Shown here one piece after another: positions 7,457-15,044 of a stretch of DNA of 38,852 nt (positions are counted from its first letter, which is position 1; every line of letters starts with the position of its first letter). The translations under genes and the position numbers were made by a program. Origin of the DNA: CAYPKG01 sp964411275 (GTDB taxonomy: Bacteria; Bacillota; Clostridia; Christensenellales; CAG-138). The notes under the pieces were generated by a model. The model was not told where the DNA came from and made no database searches. It worked only from the letters and a program-made list of their open reading frames with translations. Where the stretch lies: assembly GCA_964411275.1 (NCBI GenBank), contig CAYPKG010000019.1, forward strand, positions 1-38,852. Reading direction: 5' to 3'.

Positions 7457-7473
7457 GTAAGAATATAGTGAGA

Positions 7474-7501
7474 AGCACTCGTCATACGGCGGGTGCTTTT
7501 C
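7474..7501 (+). terminator. Terminator of the rubrerythrin-SOR operon
   Basis: The 8-bp stem agcactcg/cgggtgct (one T-G pair) with loop tcatacgg is followed by TTTT, 18 bases after the superoxide reductase stop. Confidence 0.8.
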
Positions 7502-7541
7502 TCTATTTGAGAAAAGCAGCTCCGAGCATCAGGCAATACAT

Positions 7542-7583
7542 TGTGACAAAATCACGGTAACATCCCGGCTTTTTCATTATAAT
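7542..7583 (+). promoter_or_regulatory. Crp/Fnr-type box and -10 of the DUF6132-like gene
   Basis: TGTGA-caaaa-TCACG (7542-7556) and TATAAT (7578-7583), with no -35. This is the third copy with the same 36-base distance from box start to -10 start. Confidence 0.75.
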
Positions 7584-7612
7584 GAAGATAAAGTAAAAGG
7601 AGGCTATTCACC

Positions 7613-7864
7613 ATGAAACAAAAAAACAAGCCCGCGTTTTTCAAATATCTTCCTGTTATAATTGCCGCCGTTGTCGGCGCTGTCGGCGGATACCTGTACT
7701 ATCGCTTTATCGGATGCGCCACCGGAACCTGCGCCATTACATCCAATCCGTATATCTCAACCCTGTATGGCGGAATAATCGGCGGGGTGATTGGAATTGC
7801 ATTGGCACCCGACGCAGATTCTTCCTGTGCGGCAGAAAAAGGCGAGGAAAAGTCCTGCGAATAA
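7613..7864 (+). CDS. Small DUF6132-like membrane protein
   Basis: 83 residues with two membrane helices (about 11-33 and 50-68). They flank a conserved-looking GCATGTCAITSNPYISTLYG loop that contains two cysteines, and a short Cys-containing tail follows. This resembles what I know as DUF6132, a family without known function. AAAAGGAGG precedes the ATG. Its promoter carries the same Crp/Fnr-type box as the ferredoxin-thioredoxin and rubrerythrin operons, so a role in redox or thiol homeostasis at the membrane is inferred. It is a single-gene unit closed by the terminator at 7931. Confidence 0.75.
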   Translation: MKQKNKPAFFKYLPVIIAAVVGAVGGYLYYRFIGCATGTCAITSNPYISTLYGGIIGGVIGIALAPDADSSCAAEKGEEKSCE

Positions 7865-7930
7865 ATAGCGTGATCCGAGGTTGCCGAAAACTTGGGTTAA
7901 TGGCCGAATTTTAACAGCTGATGGAACGAG

Positions 7931-7965
7931 AAGAAGTCCCGTAAATTGGGGCTTCTTTTCTTTTC
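7931..7965 (+). terminator. Terminator after the DUF6132-like gene
   Basis: A 10-bp stem (7931-7940 with 7948-7957, one T-G pair) is followed by a T-rich tract, 66 bases after the stop. Confidence 0.8.
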
Positions 7966-8040
7966 ACTCTCGGATAAATGCAACATAAACGGATGCCATG
8001 AAAGCGTTTCCCTTTCAAAATCCCGTTGGGATGTGGCAGT

Positions 8041-8069
8041 TTGCGGTATATTGGATTTTATGGTAGAAT
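8041..8069 (+). promoter_or_regulatory. Promoter of the VanZ-like gene
   Basis: TTGCGG (8041-8046), 17 bases and TAGAAT (8064-8069), about 50 bases before the start codon. Confidence 0.55.
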
Positions 8070-8117
8070 TCACGCAAGCTCCACGGAGCAATAAAGCTTG
8101 GGATTGAAAGGTTAAAA

Positions 8118-8711
8118 ATGTTCAGAATATATGGCGCCCTTATTGATATATTTGCCGCATTGGTTTTCATAATTCCCGTATTCTTAGTATATGGAAAATT
8201 TACATTTCACAACGCAAAGCGCACTTTTACATATGCAATATTTGCATGCTATCTCGTTGCTGTTTTAGCGCTTGTTGGTTTTCCAAACATATCTTCGCTG
8301 AAAATAGATTTTAACGTCAATATCATTCCATTTGCCGGTATGATACCCGATTTTAAGAATGCCTGCTTAAATGTGCTTATGTTTGTCCCGTTGGGTGTGT
8401 TTCTGCCTTTATTGTGGGAGAAATATAGAAATATCAAGGATACCATTGTTTTCGGACTATGCGCCACGGCCATAATTGAAATTACCCAAGTCCTTACCTT
8501 TCGGGCAACGGATATCAACGATATCATTACAAATATCCTCGGGGCATTGATTGGATATTGTATTGCAAAGTGGGCGTCCAAGAATTTCACACGGCATGCC
8601 ATTGCGCATACAAGAACCAAAGATTTGTATCTAATCTGTGGAACGGTCGTGATCATCATGTTCTTTGTGCAGCCGTTTGTTGCATCGCTTATATGGGACA
8701 TGATGCTATAG
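8118..8711 (+). CDS. VanZ-like family membrane protein
   Basis: 197 residues with five or so hydrophobic helices. It has the VanZ-like core: VNIIPFAGMIPDFKNACLNVLMFVPLGVFLPLL, then AIIEITQVLTFRATDINDIITNILGALIGY. VanZ-type proteins are linked to low-level teicoplanin resistance or to unknown envelope functions, so the exact role cannot be told. It has its own promoter and a modest GAAAGG ribosome binding site. It converges on the gene at 8743. Confidence 0.85.
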   Translation: MFRIYGALIDIFAALVFIIPVFLVYGKFTFHNAKRTFTYAIFACYLVAVLALVGFPNISSLKIDFNVNIIPFAGMIPDFKNACLNVLMFVPLGVFLPLLWEKYRNIKDTIVFGLCATAIIEITQVLTFRATDINDIITNILGALIGYCIAKWASKNFTRHAIAHTRTKDLYLICGTVVIIMFFVQPFVASLIWDMML

Positions 8712-8742
8712 ATTATTGCTTGGTGAGCGGCCGCCCAATGCC

Positions 8743-9183
8743 TCACTCATTATCGTTGCCGTAATAATTCTCAACCAAATATTGAAACAAGGCGGTTACA
8801 GCATCATCCTTTGCCTGGAAGCGGGACTTCCCGTCATACAAGGTGCCATTTCCTCTGAGATATACTCTGTTATCCCGAGAATTCAAATGCATTATCACGA
8901 TATAATCTCCATCGTAGGCGCCATACGGGATTTCAGAATACGCTCCGCGATACCCGAGGCGGACGTCCTGAAGAAGCGTGCATATCTGTGCAATTTGAGC
9001 CTGATCGGTAATATTATAGGATCTGTCGTCCCCTTCAGGCCCATTCACTTCCAGGTAGATTTTATCGATTTGACTTGCTTGTTTTAGTATGGGATAAACA
9101 GTACGTATTGGTATATTGTTCACCCATATGCCTGCTATGACGATTAACAGGATACCGCATATCCATATTTTTACCTTTTTCAT
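8743..9183 (-). CDS. Hypothetical membrane-anchored or secreted protein
   Basis: 146 residues. An N-terminal hydrophobic segment (IWICGILLIVIAGIWV) acts as signal anchor and is followed by an extracytoplasmic domain of about 115 residues rich in Tyr, Asp and Gly. I do not recognise the family. The ATG at 9183 places the signal segment at the N-terminus and follows GGGGA; a longer frame to 9240 is less convincing. It lies 94 bases after the surface protein gene on the same strand and may be the last gene of the ABC operon. Confidence 0.6.
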   Translation of the reverse strand: MKKVKIWICGILLIVIAGIWVNNIPIRTVYPILKQASQIDKIYLEVNGPEGDDRSYNITDQAQIAQICTLLQDVRLGYRGAYSEIPYGAYDGDYIVIMHLNSRDNRVYLRGNGTLYDGKSRFQAKDDAVTALFQYLVENYYGNDNE

Positions 9184-9277
9184 ACAATCATCCCCAACCT
9201 TCAAAGCTTTGTTGTGGCTAAGCCCAGGATCAATCGACATCTCTTTGCTGCAATCAAATCTTTTCCTCTATTGTAGT

Positions 9278-11023
9278 TTACCGCATCTTCATCATCCTTG
9301 TAAACTTCGATATCACCATCACCGTCACGAGAATAGCGATCACAGCAAGGCCGATCAATACGCTCATCCACCACTGAAACGCCGGATCCGGCTTTTCCCC
9401 GTCCTCCTTCTCGCCCTCGATCACGGGCTTTTTGATTTCCGTAGAAACCGAGGTTTCCACAAGATGCTGTTCCCCAAAGTCGTCCTCATAGGAAATCATA
9501 TAGATGCCTGTGGTCTTCCCGTAGCTCTCGGTATACCCTTCTGACATGGACAGCATCCCGATGAACACCTTCATCTCCCCATACCCCGCTTCCCCAGGGG
9601 GAATGTCCCCCAGAAATACGCTGGAAACTGGGAAGAGCCCGGCGCCTGTTAATGTAACTGTCACATTGCGCAGGGTGCTTTTTCCGATGTTGAACACATT
9701 CGCGGGCAGCGTCGCGGTTTCCCCAGCCGGTATCTCCTTTGGCAGGGACACCGGATCATAGGCCATGCCCGCGGGCTGTGTCACCTCAATGAGAAACGTC
9801 CGCGTGTTCGTGTAGATCCCGCCATACAGATCGGTATAATCCAGCGTGATATAAAAGGGCTGGTTTCCAGCAAGCACGTCCTTCGTGGTCATTAACCAAA
9901 ACGAAGCGGCGACACTTTCCCCGTCGCTGATGTTTGCTAAGTGCATGGCGTTGTTGGTTTCCACGGGGATGATACCAGCCGCTTCGCTACCGAAGCTAAG
10001 CCGCACCGACCGGGCGCGGATGCTGCCGATGTTGTGGATATTCACCTCGACCTGAAATTGTTCATCGCCCCCCACCGTCTTAGGGGTGACGGCGCAGGCG
10101 GAAATGAACAGCTCCGGCCGCTCCACCGCCTCCTTGGGCGCGTCGCCGGGATCCGGCGGTGTTTTGCCGTCCGCGATGGTTATATGGATGGTGAAACTCT
10201 GGCTGCATTGTTTGCCGGTCACGTCCAGATAATCCGCCTTGAGCGTCACTGGATACGCGCCGTTATACCGGTTTTTCGCCAGGGGGATTTCCAGCAGGAA
10301 CGCATACTGCCCCCAGCCGCGCACGGTCTGGCTGTAGTTTCCATAGACGAAGGGGCTGTCCCGCAATTCCCCCAGGTCGGCGTAAACCGTGACGCTGCCA
10401 TCATAGGTTTCGCCAATGAGCGGCAACACGAGATACACCCGCCCGTCCGCCACCGTGGGCATGTATCCCGCTGCGTAGGGCTTGTCCATGCCGGGATACA
10501 GGCTTTGGCTGTCGATGGAAAGCTGCCCGGCCACAGGCTCCGGCGCGGGGCCTGGCGTCGGCTCCACCCAATTCGGGTCATGCCCGTCAGAAATCGTGAC
10601 ATACACGGTAAATTCCTGGGTAACAGCCGCCCCGTCCGCTGCATAGCTAACCTGAAACGCAACGGGATACGCGCCGTTCACGCGGTCTGGTTTTAAGGGC
10701 AGGTTCAGCGCGATCAAAAACACGCCGTCTGCCTTATTGACGTTAAATTCATAATTTCCATGGGAAAACGGGCTTTTCTCCGACATGTCGATCAGCGGCG
10801 AAACCCGTATCTGCCCCATGGCATCGTCGCTGGTTTTCAGGGGCAGTAGGATGTGGGCGGCGCCGCCGCTGACCCTTGGAACATACCCCTGGGCGTATGT
10901 TTGCTCCATGCCTTGATATACCGTGTCCGCATCGATATACAGCGCCGCTCCCTCCGCCCGCGCAGATGAAGCGCACAGCAGCTGGCAGAAAACCAGCGCA
11001 AATCCAATGGCTATTCTTCGCAT
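9278..11023 (-). CDS. Surface protein with duplicated N-terminal module and CARDB-like domains
   Basis: 581 residues with a signal peptide (residues 1-24). Two homologous modules of about 120 residues follow; each begins with an LYID/LSID-x-GM-x-YAxGY pattern and ends with a TVYVTISDG/TIHITIADG strand, joined by a Pro-rich linker. Two CARDB/NEW3-like beta domains (PELFISACAVTPKTVGGDEQ and PVSLPKEIPAGETATLPANV) come next. A Glu/Lys/Pro-rich stalk, one C-terminal membrane helix and a short basic tail end it. The domains face outside. GGGAGG precedes the ATG, which overlaps the ATPase 3' end by 13 bases. Translational coupling to an ABC transporter suggests an exported or transporter-associated surface component. 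Confidence 0.82.
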   Translation of the reverse strand: MRRIAIGFALVFCQLLCASSARAEGAALYIDADTVYQGMEQTYAQGYVPRVSGGAAHILLPLKTSDDAMGQIRVSPLIDMSEKSPFSHGNYEFNVNKADGVFLIALNLPLKPDRVNGAYPVAFQVSYAADGAAVTQEFTVYVTISDGHDPNWVEPTPGPAPEPVAGQLSIDSQSLYPGMDKPYAAGYMPTVADGRVYLVLPLIGETYDGSVTVYADLGELRDSPFVYGNYSQTVRGWGQYAFLLEIPLAKNRYNGAYPVTLKADYLDVTGKQCSQSFTIHITIADGKTPPDPGDAPKEAVERPELFISACAVTPKTVGGDEQFQVEVNIHNIGSIRARSVRLSFGSEAAGIIPVETNNAMHLANISDGESVAASFWLMTTKDVLAGNQPFYITLDYTDLYGGIYTNTRTFLIEVTQPAGMAYDPVSLPKEIPAGETATLPANVFNIGKSTLRNVTVTLTGAGLFPVSSVFLGDIPPGEAGYGEMKVFIGMLSMSEGYTESYGKTTGIYMISYEDDFGEQHLVETSVSTEIKKPVIEGEKEDGEKPDPAFQWWMSVLIGLAVIAILVTVMVISKFTRMMKMR

Positions 11024-11676
11024 GTTTTTTCCTCCCGAATGATGGTCATCACGCCCGCGTCCATCTCGCAGACCGTGTCGCACAGCTCATCCACGTGGCT
11101 CTGGTTGTGGCTGGCGAGGAGTATCGTTTTCCCCTCGGCCTTCAGGCCCTTTAGAAGTGTCCGCATCTCTTTTACGCCGTGCTTATCAAGGCCGTTTAAC
11201 GGCTCATCCAGCACCAGCAGCCTTGGATTTTCCATGATGGCCTGGGCGATCCCCAGCCGCTGGCGCATGCCGAGGCTGTATTTTCCCACAGGCTTTTTTA
11301 AGCTTGGGCCAAGGCCCACACGGCGGATGGCGGCGGCCACTTGCGTAAGCCCGATCTTTTTGTTCAAGGACGCCAATATCTCCAAATTCTTTATCCCGCT
11401 GTACTGGGGCAAAAACCCCGGTGTTTCGATGATCAGCCCCAGGTCCGGCGGGAAATCCACGTCATAGCCGATGCGTTTCCCGTTCACGATGATTTTCCCT
11501 TCTGTCGGCAGAAGAAATCCGCAAATGCATTTCATCAGCACCGTTTTTCCGCTGCCGTTGTTGCCCACGATCCCGTGGATTTTCCCGACCTCGAATTCCC
11601 GGGAAATATGATGCAGCACCCGCTCATCCCCGAAATCCCGGCTGACGTTTTGAATTGAAATCGCAATCTCCATCAT
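11011..11676 (-). CDS. ABC transporter ATP-binding protein
   Basis: 221-residue ATPase with Walker A GNNGSGKT (residues 38-45), signature YSLGMRQR, Walker B LLVLDEP, and the H-loop ASHNQSH. It is closest in style to the BcrA/CcmA-like exporters of antibiotics or peptides. Its start overlaps the permease stop (ATGA) and its end overlaps the surface protein gene, so the three form a coupled operon. The substrate is unknown. Confidence 0.93.
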   Translation of the reverse strand: MMEIAISIQNVSRDFGDERVLHHISREFEVGKIHGIVGNNGSGKTVLMKCICGFLLPTEGKIIVNGKRIGYDVDFPPDLGLIIETPGFLPQYSGIKNLEILASLNKKIGLTQVAAAIRRVGLGPSLKKPVGKYSLGMRQRLGIAQAIMENPRLLVLDEPLNGLDKHGVKEMRTLLKGLKAEGKTILLASHNQSHVDELCDTVCEMDAGVMTIIREEKTCEE

Positions 11677-12362
11677 TCCTGCTCCGTTCCCGCAAAATGA
11701 AAGCTATAATGACGTATCCCCCTGTGCGCCAGAAAAAAGCACAGCCCGATCGACACGCCAAACAGCACATAGGTCTGCCACAGCCGGGGCAAAAGGTCAT
11801 AGCCGAAGTTGTGCATGTGATAGGCGGCATGATTGAGCGGCGAAAGCCAGCCCACCGCTACATTCGCCTTGTACATCAGCGCGTCCGGAAGCCGGAACAT
11901 GGTTTTGATCAGCTCCGGGTTGAGCAAAAAACCGAACAGGGAAAACGCAGCGGCGCCGATAACCCCTGCAAGCTGACCTTTCCAGATGTTGAAGGCCAAC
12001 ATAACAAACGCCATAAGCAGCGTATAGAGCAGCATGAGGAAAAATATGGTGAGCATACATTCATAGGGTCTGCCCATCTCCAGGGTTTTCACGAGAGCAG
12101 GCAAGGCCACGGCTTTTCCCGCACCGGAGTAGCCAAGAATTGCCGCGGTCTCACTCCACATGTTTCCGATAAAGGAATTCTTCATACTAAGAAGCGCCGT
12201 TGCGAGAAGTATGACTACGAGGTAGAGCATCGTGGCTATTGCCACATACGCCGCCTGCCCGATCAGCCAGGTCCGGCGGTCCATCCGGCTTAAATAAAAG
12301 GGCGTACCTGGGGAGAGGAACGGCATGTCCGCAAACAGCAGCAATAACAGCATCGAGGACAA
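11673..12362 (-). pseudogene. ABC-2-type permease, 3' part (5' end missing at a junction)
   Basis: 229 codons of an integral membrane protein with about five helices, ending in a translational overlap with the ATPase, so it should be the permease partner. The frame opens at an ATG inside hydrophobic sequence with no ribosome binding site. Upstream of about 12361 the DNA belongs to a different gene, a MalF-type permease. The N-terminal part, probably containing the first helix, is therefore missing or lies elsewhere. Whether the remaining gene is expressed cannot be judged. Confidence 0.75.
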
Positions 12363-12864
12363 TACTCAGCCACACTGTAGCAAACGCCACCGATCCAAGA
12401 GCGGTATCCACATTGATCAGCCAGGCAATATCCGTGCCGAGCAGCCTGTTCAAAATACCGTTTTGCTTGAAAATAAACAAAAACATAGCAGATGCCGGAA
12501 CCGAGGCCACCGACATGGAGATGGCGTACATGGTTTGGTATATGCGCCCTCCTTTTTGCGGCCGGGAGCACAATAGCGCTAAAACCATAGCGATCAGCAG
12601 GGTAAAGATTGCCACAATCGCTGCGAATAAGAAGGTGTTCCCAAGAATTTTCCAAAAGTCTTCCTTGGCAAACAAGCGCAGAAAATTGTTGAACCCCACC
12701 CACTTCACGGCATTTCCCCGCTTATCCGCCACTGAAAATGACAAGAATATATTGCGTATAAACGGAATAAATGTGAATACGCAAAAAAGCGTTATACTGG
12801 GAAGCAGCAATAGATATGGCGTGGGCTTCACTTTAAAAAGCCGGGATTTGGGGCGGTTACCCAT
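12361..12864 (-). pseudogene. Sugar ABC transporter permease (UgpA/MalF type), 5' fragment
   Basis: About 168 residues: a cytoplasmic start, a first helix YLLLLPSITLFCVFTFIPFI, then FVGFNNF-like KWVGFNNFLRLF and four further membrane segments up to GSVAFATVWLSI. Complete UgpA-type permeases are about 290 residues and carry the EAA loop that docks the ATPase in the C-terminal half, which is missing. The frame then runs out of register through the other permease. AAGGAG precedes the ATG. The gene stands alone after a promoter at 13079; its usual partners (UgpE-type permease, binding protein) are not in the window. Confidence 0.8.
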
Positions 12865-13078
12865 AAACGTTCACTCCTTAAATAAAATTATGGCCGATAC
12901 TGCACCATTTTAGCTTTCCGAAACTACCGCTTACCTAAACGAAATAGGATGCATGATACGGGGACTTATCGAACATTGGTGACCGTTGTTATAGAATTCA
13001 CGAGGAGAAGCGCACATATTGTCGCGTTATTTCAGCATATCCACACATTGTAGGGTTCTTTTGCGGACTTATGCTAGG
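12865..13078. other. Leader region of the UgpA-type permease gene
   Basis: About 210 bases between the permease start and its promoter on the minus strand. No gene is seen. It would be a long 5' leader, but I recognise no riboswitch class. Confidence 0.35.
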
Positions 13079-13105
13079 ATTATATCACTATTTTGCCTTT
13101 GTCAA
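13079..13105 (-). promoter_or_regulatory. Promoter of the UgpA-type permease
   Basis: On the minus strand TTGACA (13100-13105) and TATAAT (13079-13084). Both hexamers are perfect but only 15 bases apart, shorter than the usual 17, which often means activation or low basal activity. Confidence 0.6.
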
Positions 13106-13108
13106 CAT

Positions 13109-13152
13109 TATTTGTGTAATATTTGTGGTATTTGGTTGTGGTTTGTGTTGGA
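13109..13152. repeat. TTTGTG direct repeats, putative DeoR-type operators
   Basis: TTTGTGTAAT (13111), ATTTGTGGTA (13121), TTTGGTTGTG (13131) and GTTTGTGTTG (13141) follow one another with about one helical turn spacing, just upstream of the minus-strand promoter at 13079-13105. The same TTTGTGTAAT decamer occurs at 33028 upstream of the DeoR regulator. Phased GT-rich direct repeats are typical DeoR-family operators. Confidence 0.45.
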
Positions 13153-13171
13153 TTGGGATTGAAAATTGTTA

Positions 13172-13200
13172 TTGTTCCCGAATACAAAACATGTTATAGT
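13172..13200 (+). promoter_or_regulatory. Promoter of the CoA-transferase operon
   Basis: TTGTTC (13172-13177), 17 bases and TATAGT (13195-13200). This leaves a leader of about 270 bases before the start codon at 13476; the leader holds no recognised element. Confidence 0.5.
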
Positions 13201-13475
13201 TATGAAAAAGAAGTTCTGCGCATAGCTCAAAATTCGGCGTCAACGCCTTTATCATGGAATGCGCCCTTACCGATGTGCACATCATCGTCTCAGATACAAA
13301 TTTGCCGCAAATGTGCGATGCATCCGCGAACCGGGCATTGCTTTGCGGCTTGCCAAGCCAATCGACAGATGGGAGGATGCGGAATAAAATCTTTTGTAGC
13401 GGCGCATTCCATCATCGATATACTATGGTTTTTGCTCCTCAACAGACAACTTACAGGAAAGGCGGCGTAACAGGG

Positions 13476-15044
13476 ATGGAAAAGCTGATGCCGGTCATGG
13501 AGGCAATCGACCTCATTCAGGATGGGGATACGGTATTAGTAGGAGGCTTTGTAGGCTGTATGCACCCCGAAGAGCTTACAAAAGCCATCGAGGAAAAATA
13601 TATAAGCTGCAACCACCCCGCCCAGCTAACGGTGGTGTTTGCGGCAGGACAGGGAGACGGCGGCTCCCGGGGTATCAATCATCTTGGACATAAGGGGCTT
13701 GTCAAGCGCGCGATCGGCGGACATTGGGCGCTTGTGCCAAAGCTGCAAAAGCTGGCAATGGAGAACGAAATCGAAGCCTACAATCTGCCCCAGGGAGTGA
13801 TTTGCCATTTGTTTCGGGATATCGCGGCCGGCAAACCCGGCACGCTCACCCATGTAGGGCTCAACACGTTTGTAGACCCGCTATTGGGCGGCGGAAAATT
13901 AAACGGCAGCGCAAAAGAGGATATTGTTGAGCGGATACGGATTGATGAAGAGGACTATTTGCTGTACAAACGCTTCCCCGCCGATATTGCCTTGGTGCGG
14001 GCCACATATGCCGACCCGGATGGCAACGCCACGTTCGAGCGGGAAGCGGTATCCCTGGAAATGCTCGCTATTTGCCAGGCGGTGAAAAACTCCGGGGGCA
14101 AAGTGATCCTCCAGGTGGAAGAGATTGTGCAAAAAGGCACGCTGGATACCCGCCTGGTGCGCATCCCCGGAATTTTGGTAGACGCGATTGTCGTTGCGGA
14201 GCCACAAAACCATATGCAAACATTCGGCACGCAATACAATCCGGCGTATAGCGGAGAGATCCGCGCGTCGGCTGCGCGTGTTGGCAGGCTCAAGCTTAAT
14301 ATGCGCAAAGTCATCTGCCGGCGCGCCGCCATGGAGTTAAAATGCGGGGACGTCACCAATTTGGGGATTGGCATGCCCGAGGGTATCGCGAAAGTACTGG
14401 CGGAAGAGGGTCTGGCGGACAGCATTGTGTTAACGGTGGAATCAGGGCCCATTGGCGGCGTTCCAGGCAGCGGAAACGACTTTGGCTCCTCCCTGAACCC
14501 TGATTGCATTTTGGACGCCCCCAGCATGTTTGATTTTTACGACGGCGGCGGTTTGGACATGGCGTTTCTGGGACTTGCGCAGGCGGACCGCCACGGAAAT
14601 GTCAACGTCAGCAAGTTTGGCCCTAAAATCGCCGGGTGCGGCGGATTTATCGATATCACGCAAAACGCGAAAAAAGTGGTGTATTGCGGCACGTTTACGG
14701 CGGGAGGGCTGGACGTTGCACTCAGTCCGGAAAAAATAGAAATCACCGCTGAGGGGAGAATTCCGAAATTCGTAGAGGATGTGGAGCAAATCACATTCAA
14801 TGGCATGTATGCCGCTAAAAAAGGGCAGGCCGTGCTGTATATCACGGAACGGGCGGTGTTTGAGCTCACCAGCAACGGGCTCATGCTCATGGAAATTGCA
14901 CCGGGCATGGACCTGGAGCGGGATATTCTTAGTAAAATGGCGTTCCGGCCGGAAATCTCGCCGGATCTCAAGACAATGGACGCAGCTTTGTTTGGCGAAG
15001 ACCCTATGGGGCTGGTTCTCGGGCAAGAACAGGAGGAATTATGA
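13476..15044 (+). CDS. Acyl-CoA:acetate/3-ketoacid CoA-transferase (fused subunits)
   Basis: 522-residue class I CoA-transferase with both subunits fused (propionate/acetate CoA-transferase, YdiF-like). It moves CoA between acyl-CoA and a free acid through a glutamyl-CoA thioester. The catalytic Glu is about residue 322 in TVESGPIGG, and a conserved oxyanion-type segment VGGFVGCMHPEEL lies near the N-terminus. An in-frame extension to 13254 exists, but the family homology begins at MEKLMPVMEAIDLIQDGDTV, which fixes the start. The ribosome binding site is weak. The first gene of a three-gene operon, it overlaps the thiolase start by four bases. Confidence 0.92.
   Translation: MEKLMPVMEAIDLIQDGDTVLVGGFVGCMHPEELTKAIEEKYISCNHPAQLTVVFAAGQGDGGSRGINHLGHKGLVKRAIGGHWALVPKLQKLAMENEIEAYNLPQGVICHLFRDIAAGKPGTLTHVGLNTFVDPLLGGGKLNGSAKEDIVERIRIDEEDYLLYKRFPADIALVRATYADPDGNATFEREAVSLEMLAICQAVKNSGGKVILQVEEIVQKGTLDTRLVRIPGILVDAIVVAEPQNHMQTFGTQYNPAYSGEIRASAARVGRLKLNMRKVICRRAAMELKCGDVTNLGIGMPEGIAKVLAEEGLADSIVLTVESGPIGGVPGSGNDFGSSLNPDCILDAPSMFDFYDGGGLDMAFLGLAQADRHGNVNVSKFGPKIAGCGGFIDITQNAKKVVYCGTFTAGGLDVALSPEKIEITAEGRIPKFVEDVEQITFNGMYAAKKGQAVLYITERAVFELTSNGLMLMEIAPGMDLERDILSKMAFRPEISPDLKTMDAALFGEDPMGLVLGQEQEEL

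Noticed and set aside
9941..10696. 251-codon open frame antisense to the surface protein gene
   Set aside because: Shadow of the GC-rich coding strand, His/Arg-rich, no ribosome binding site.
13254..13475. 74-residue extension of the CoA-transferase
   Set aside because: In frame and without stops, but no ribosome binding site and no family likeness; homology begins at 13476.
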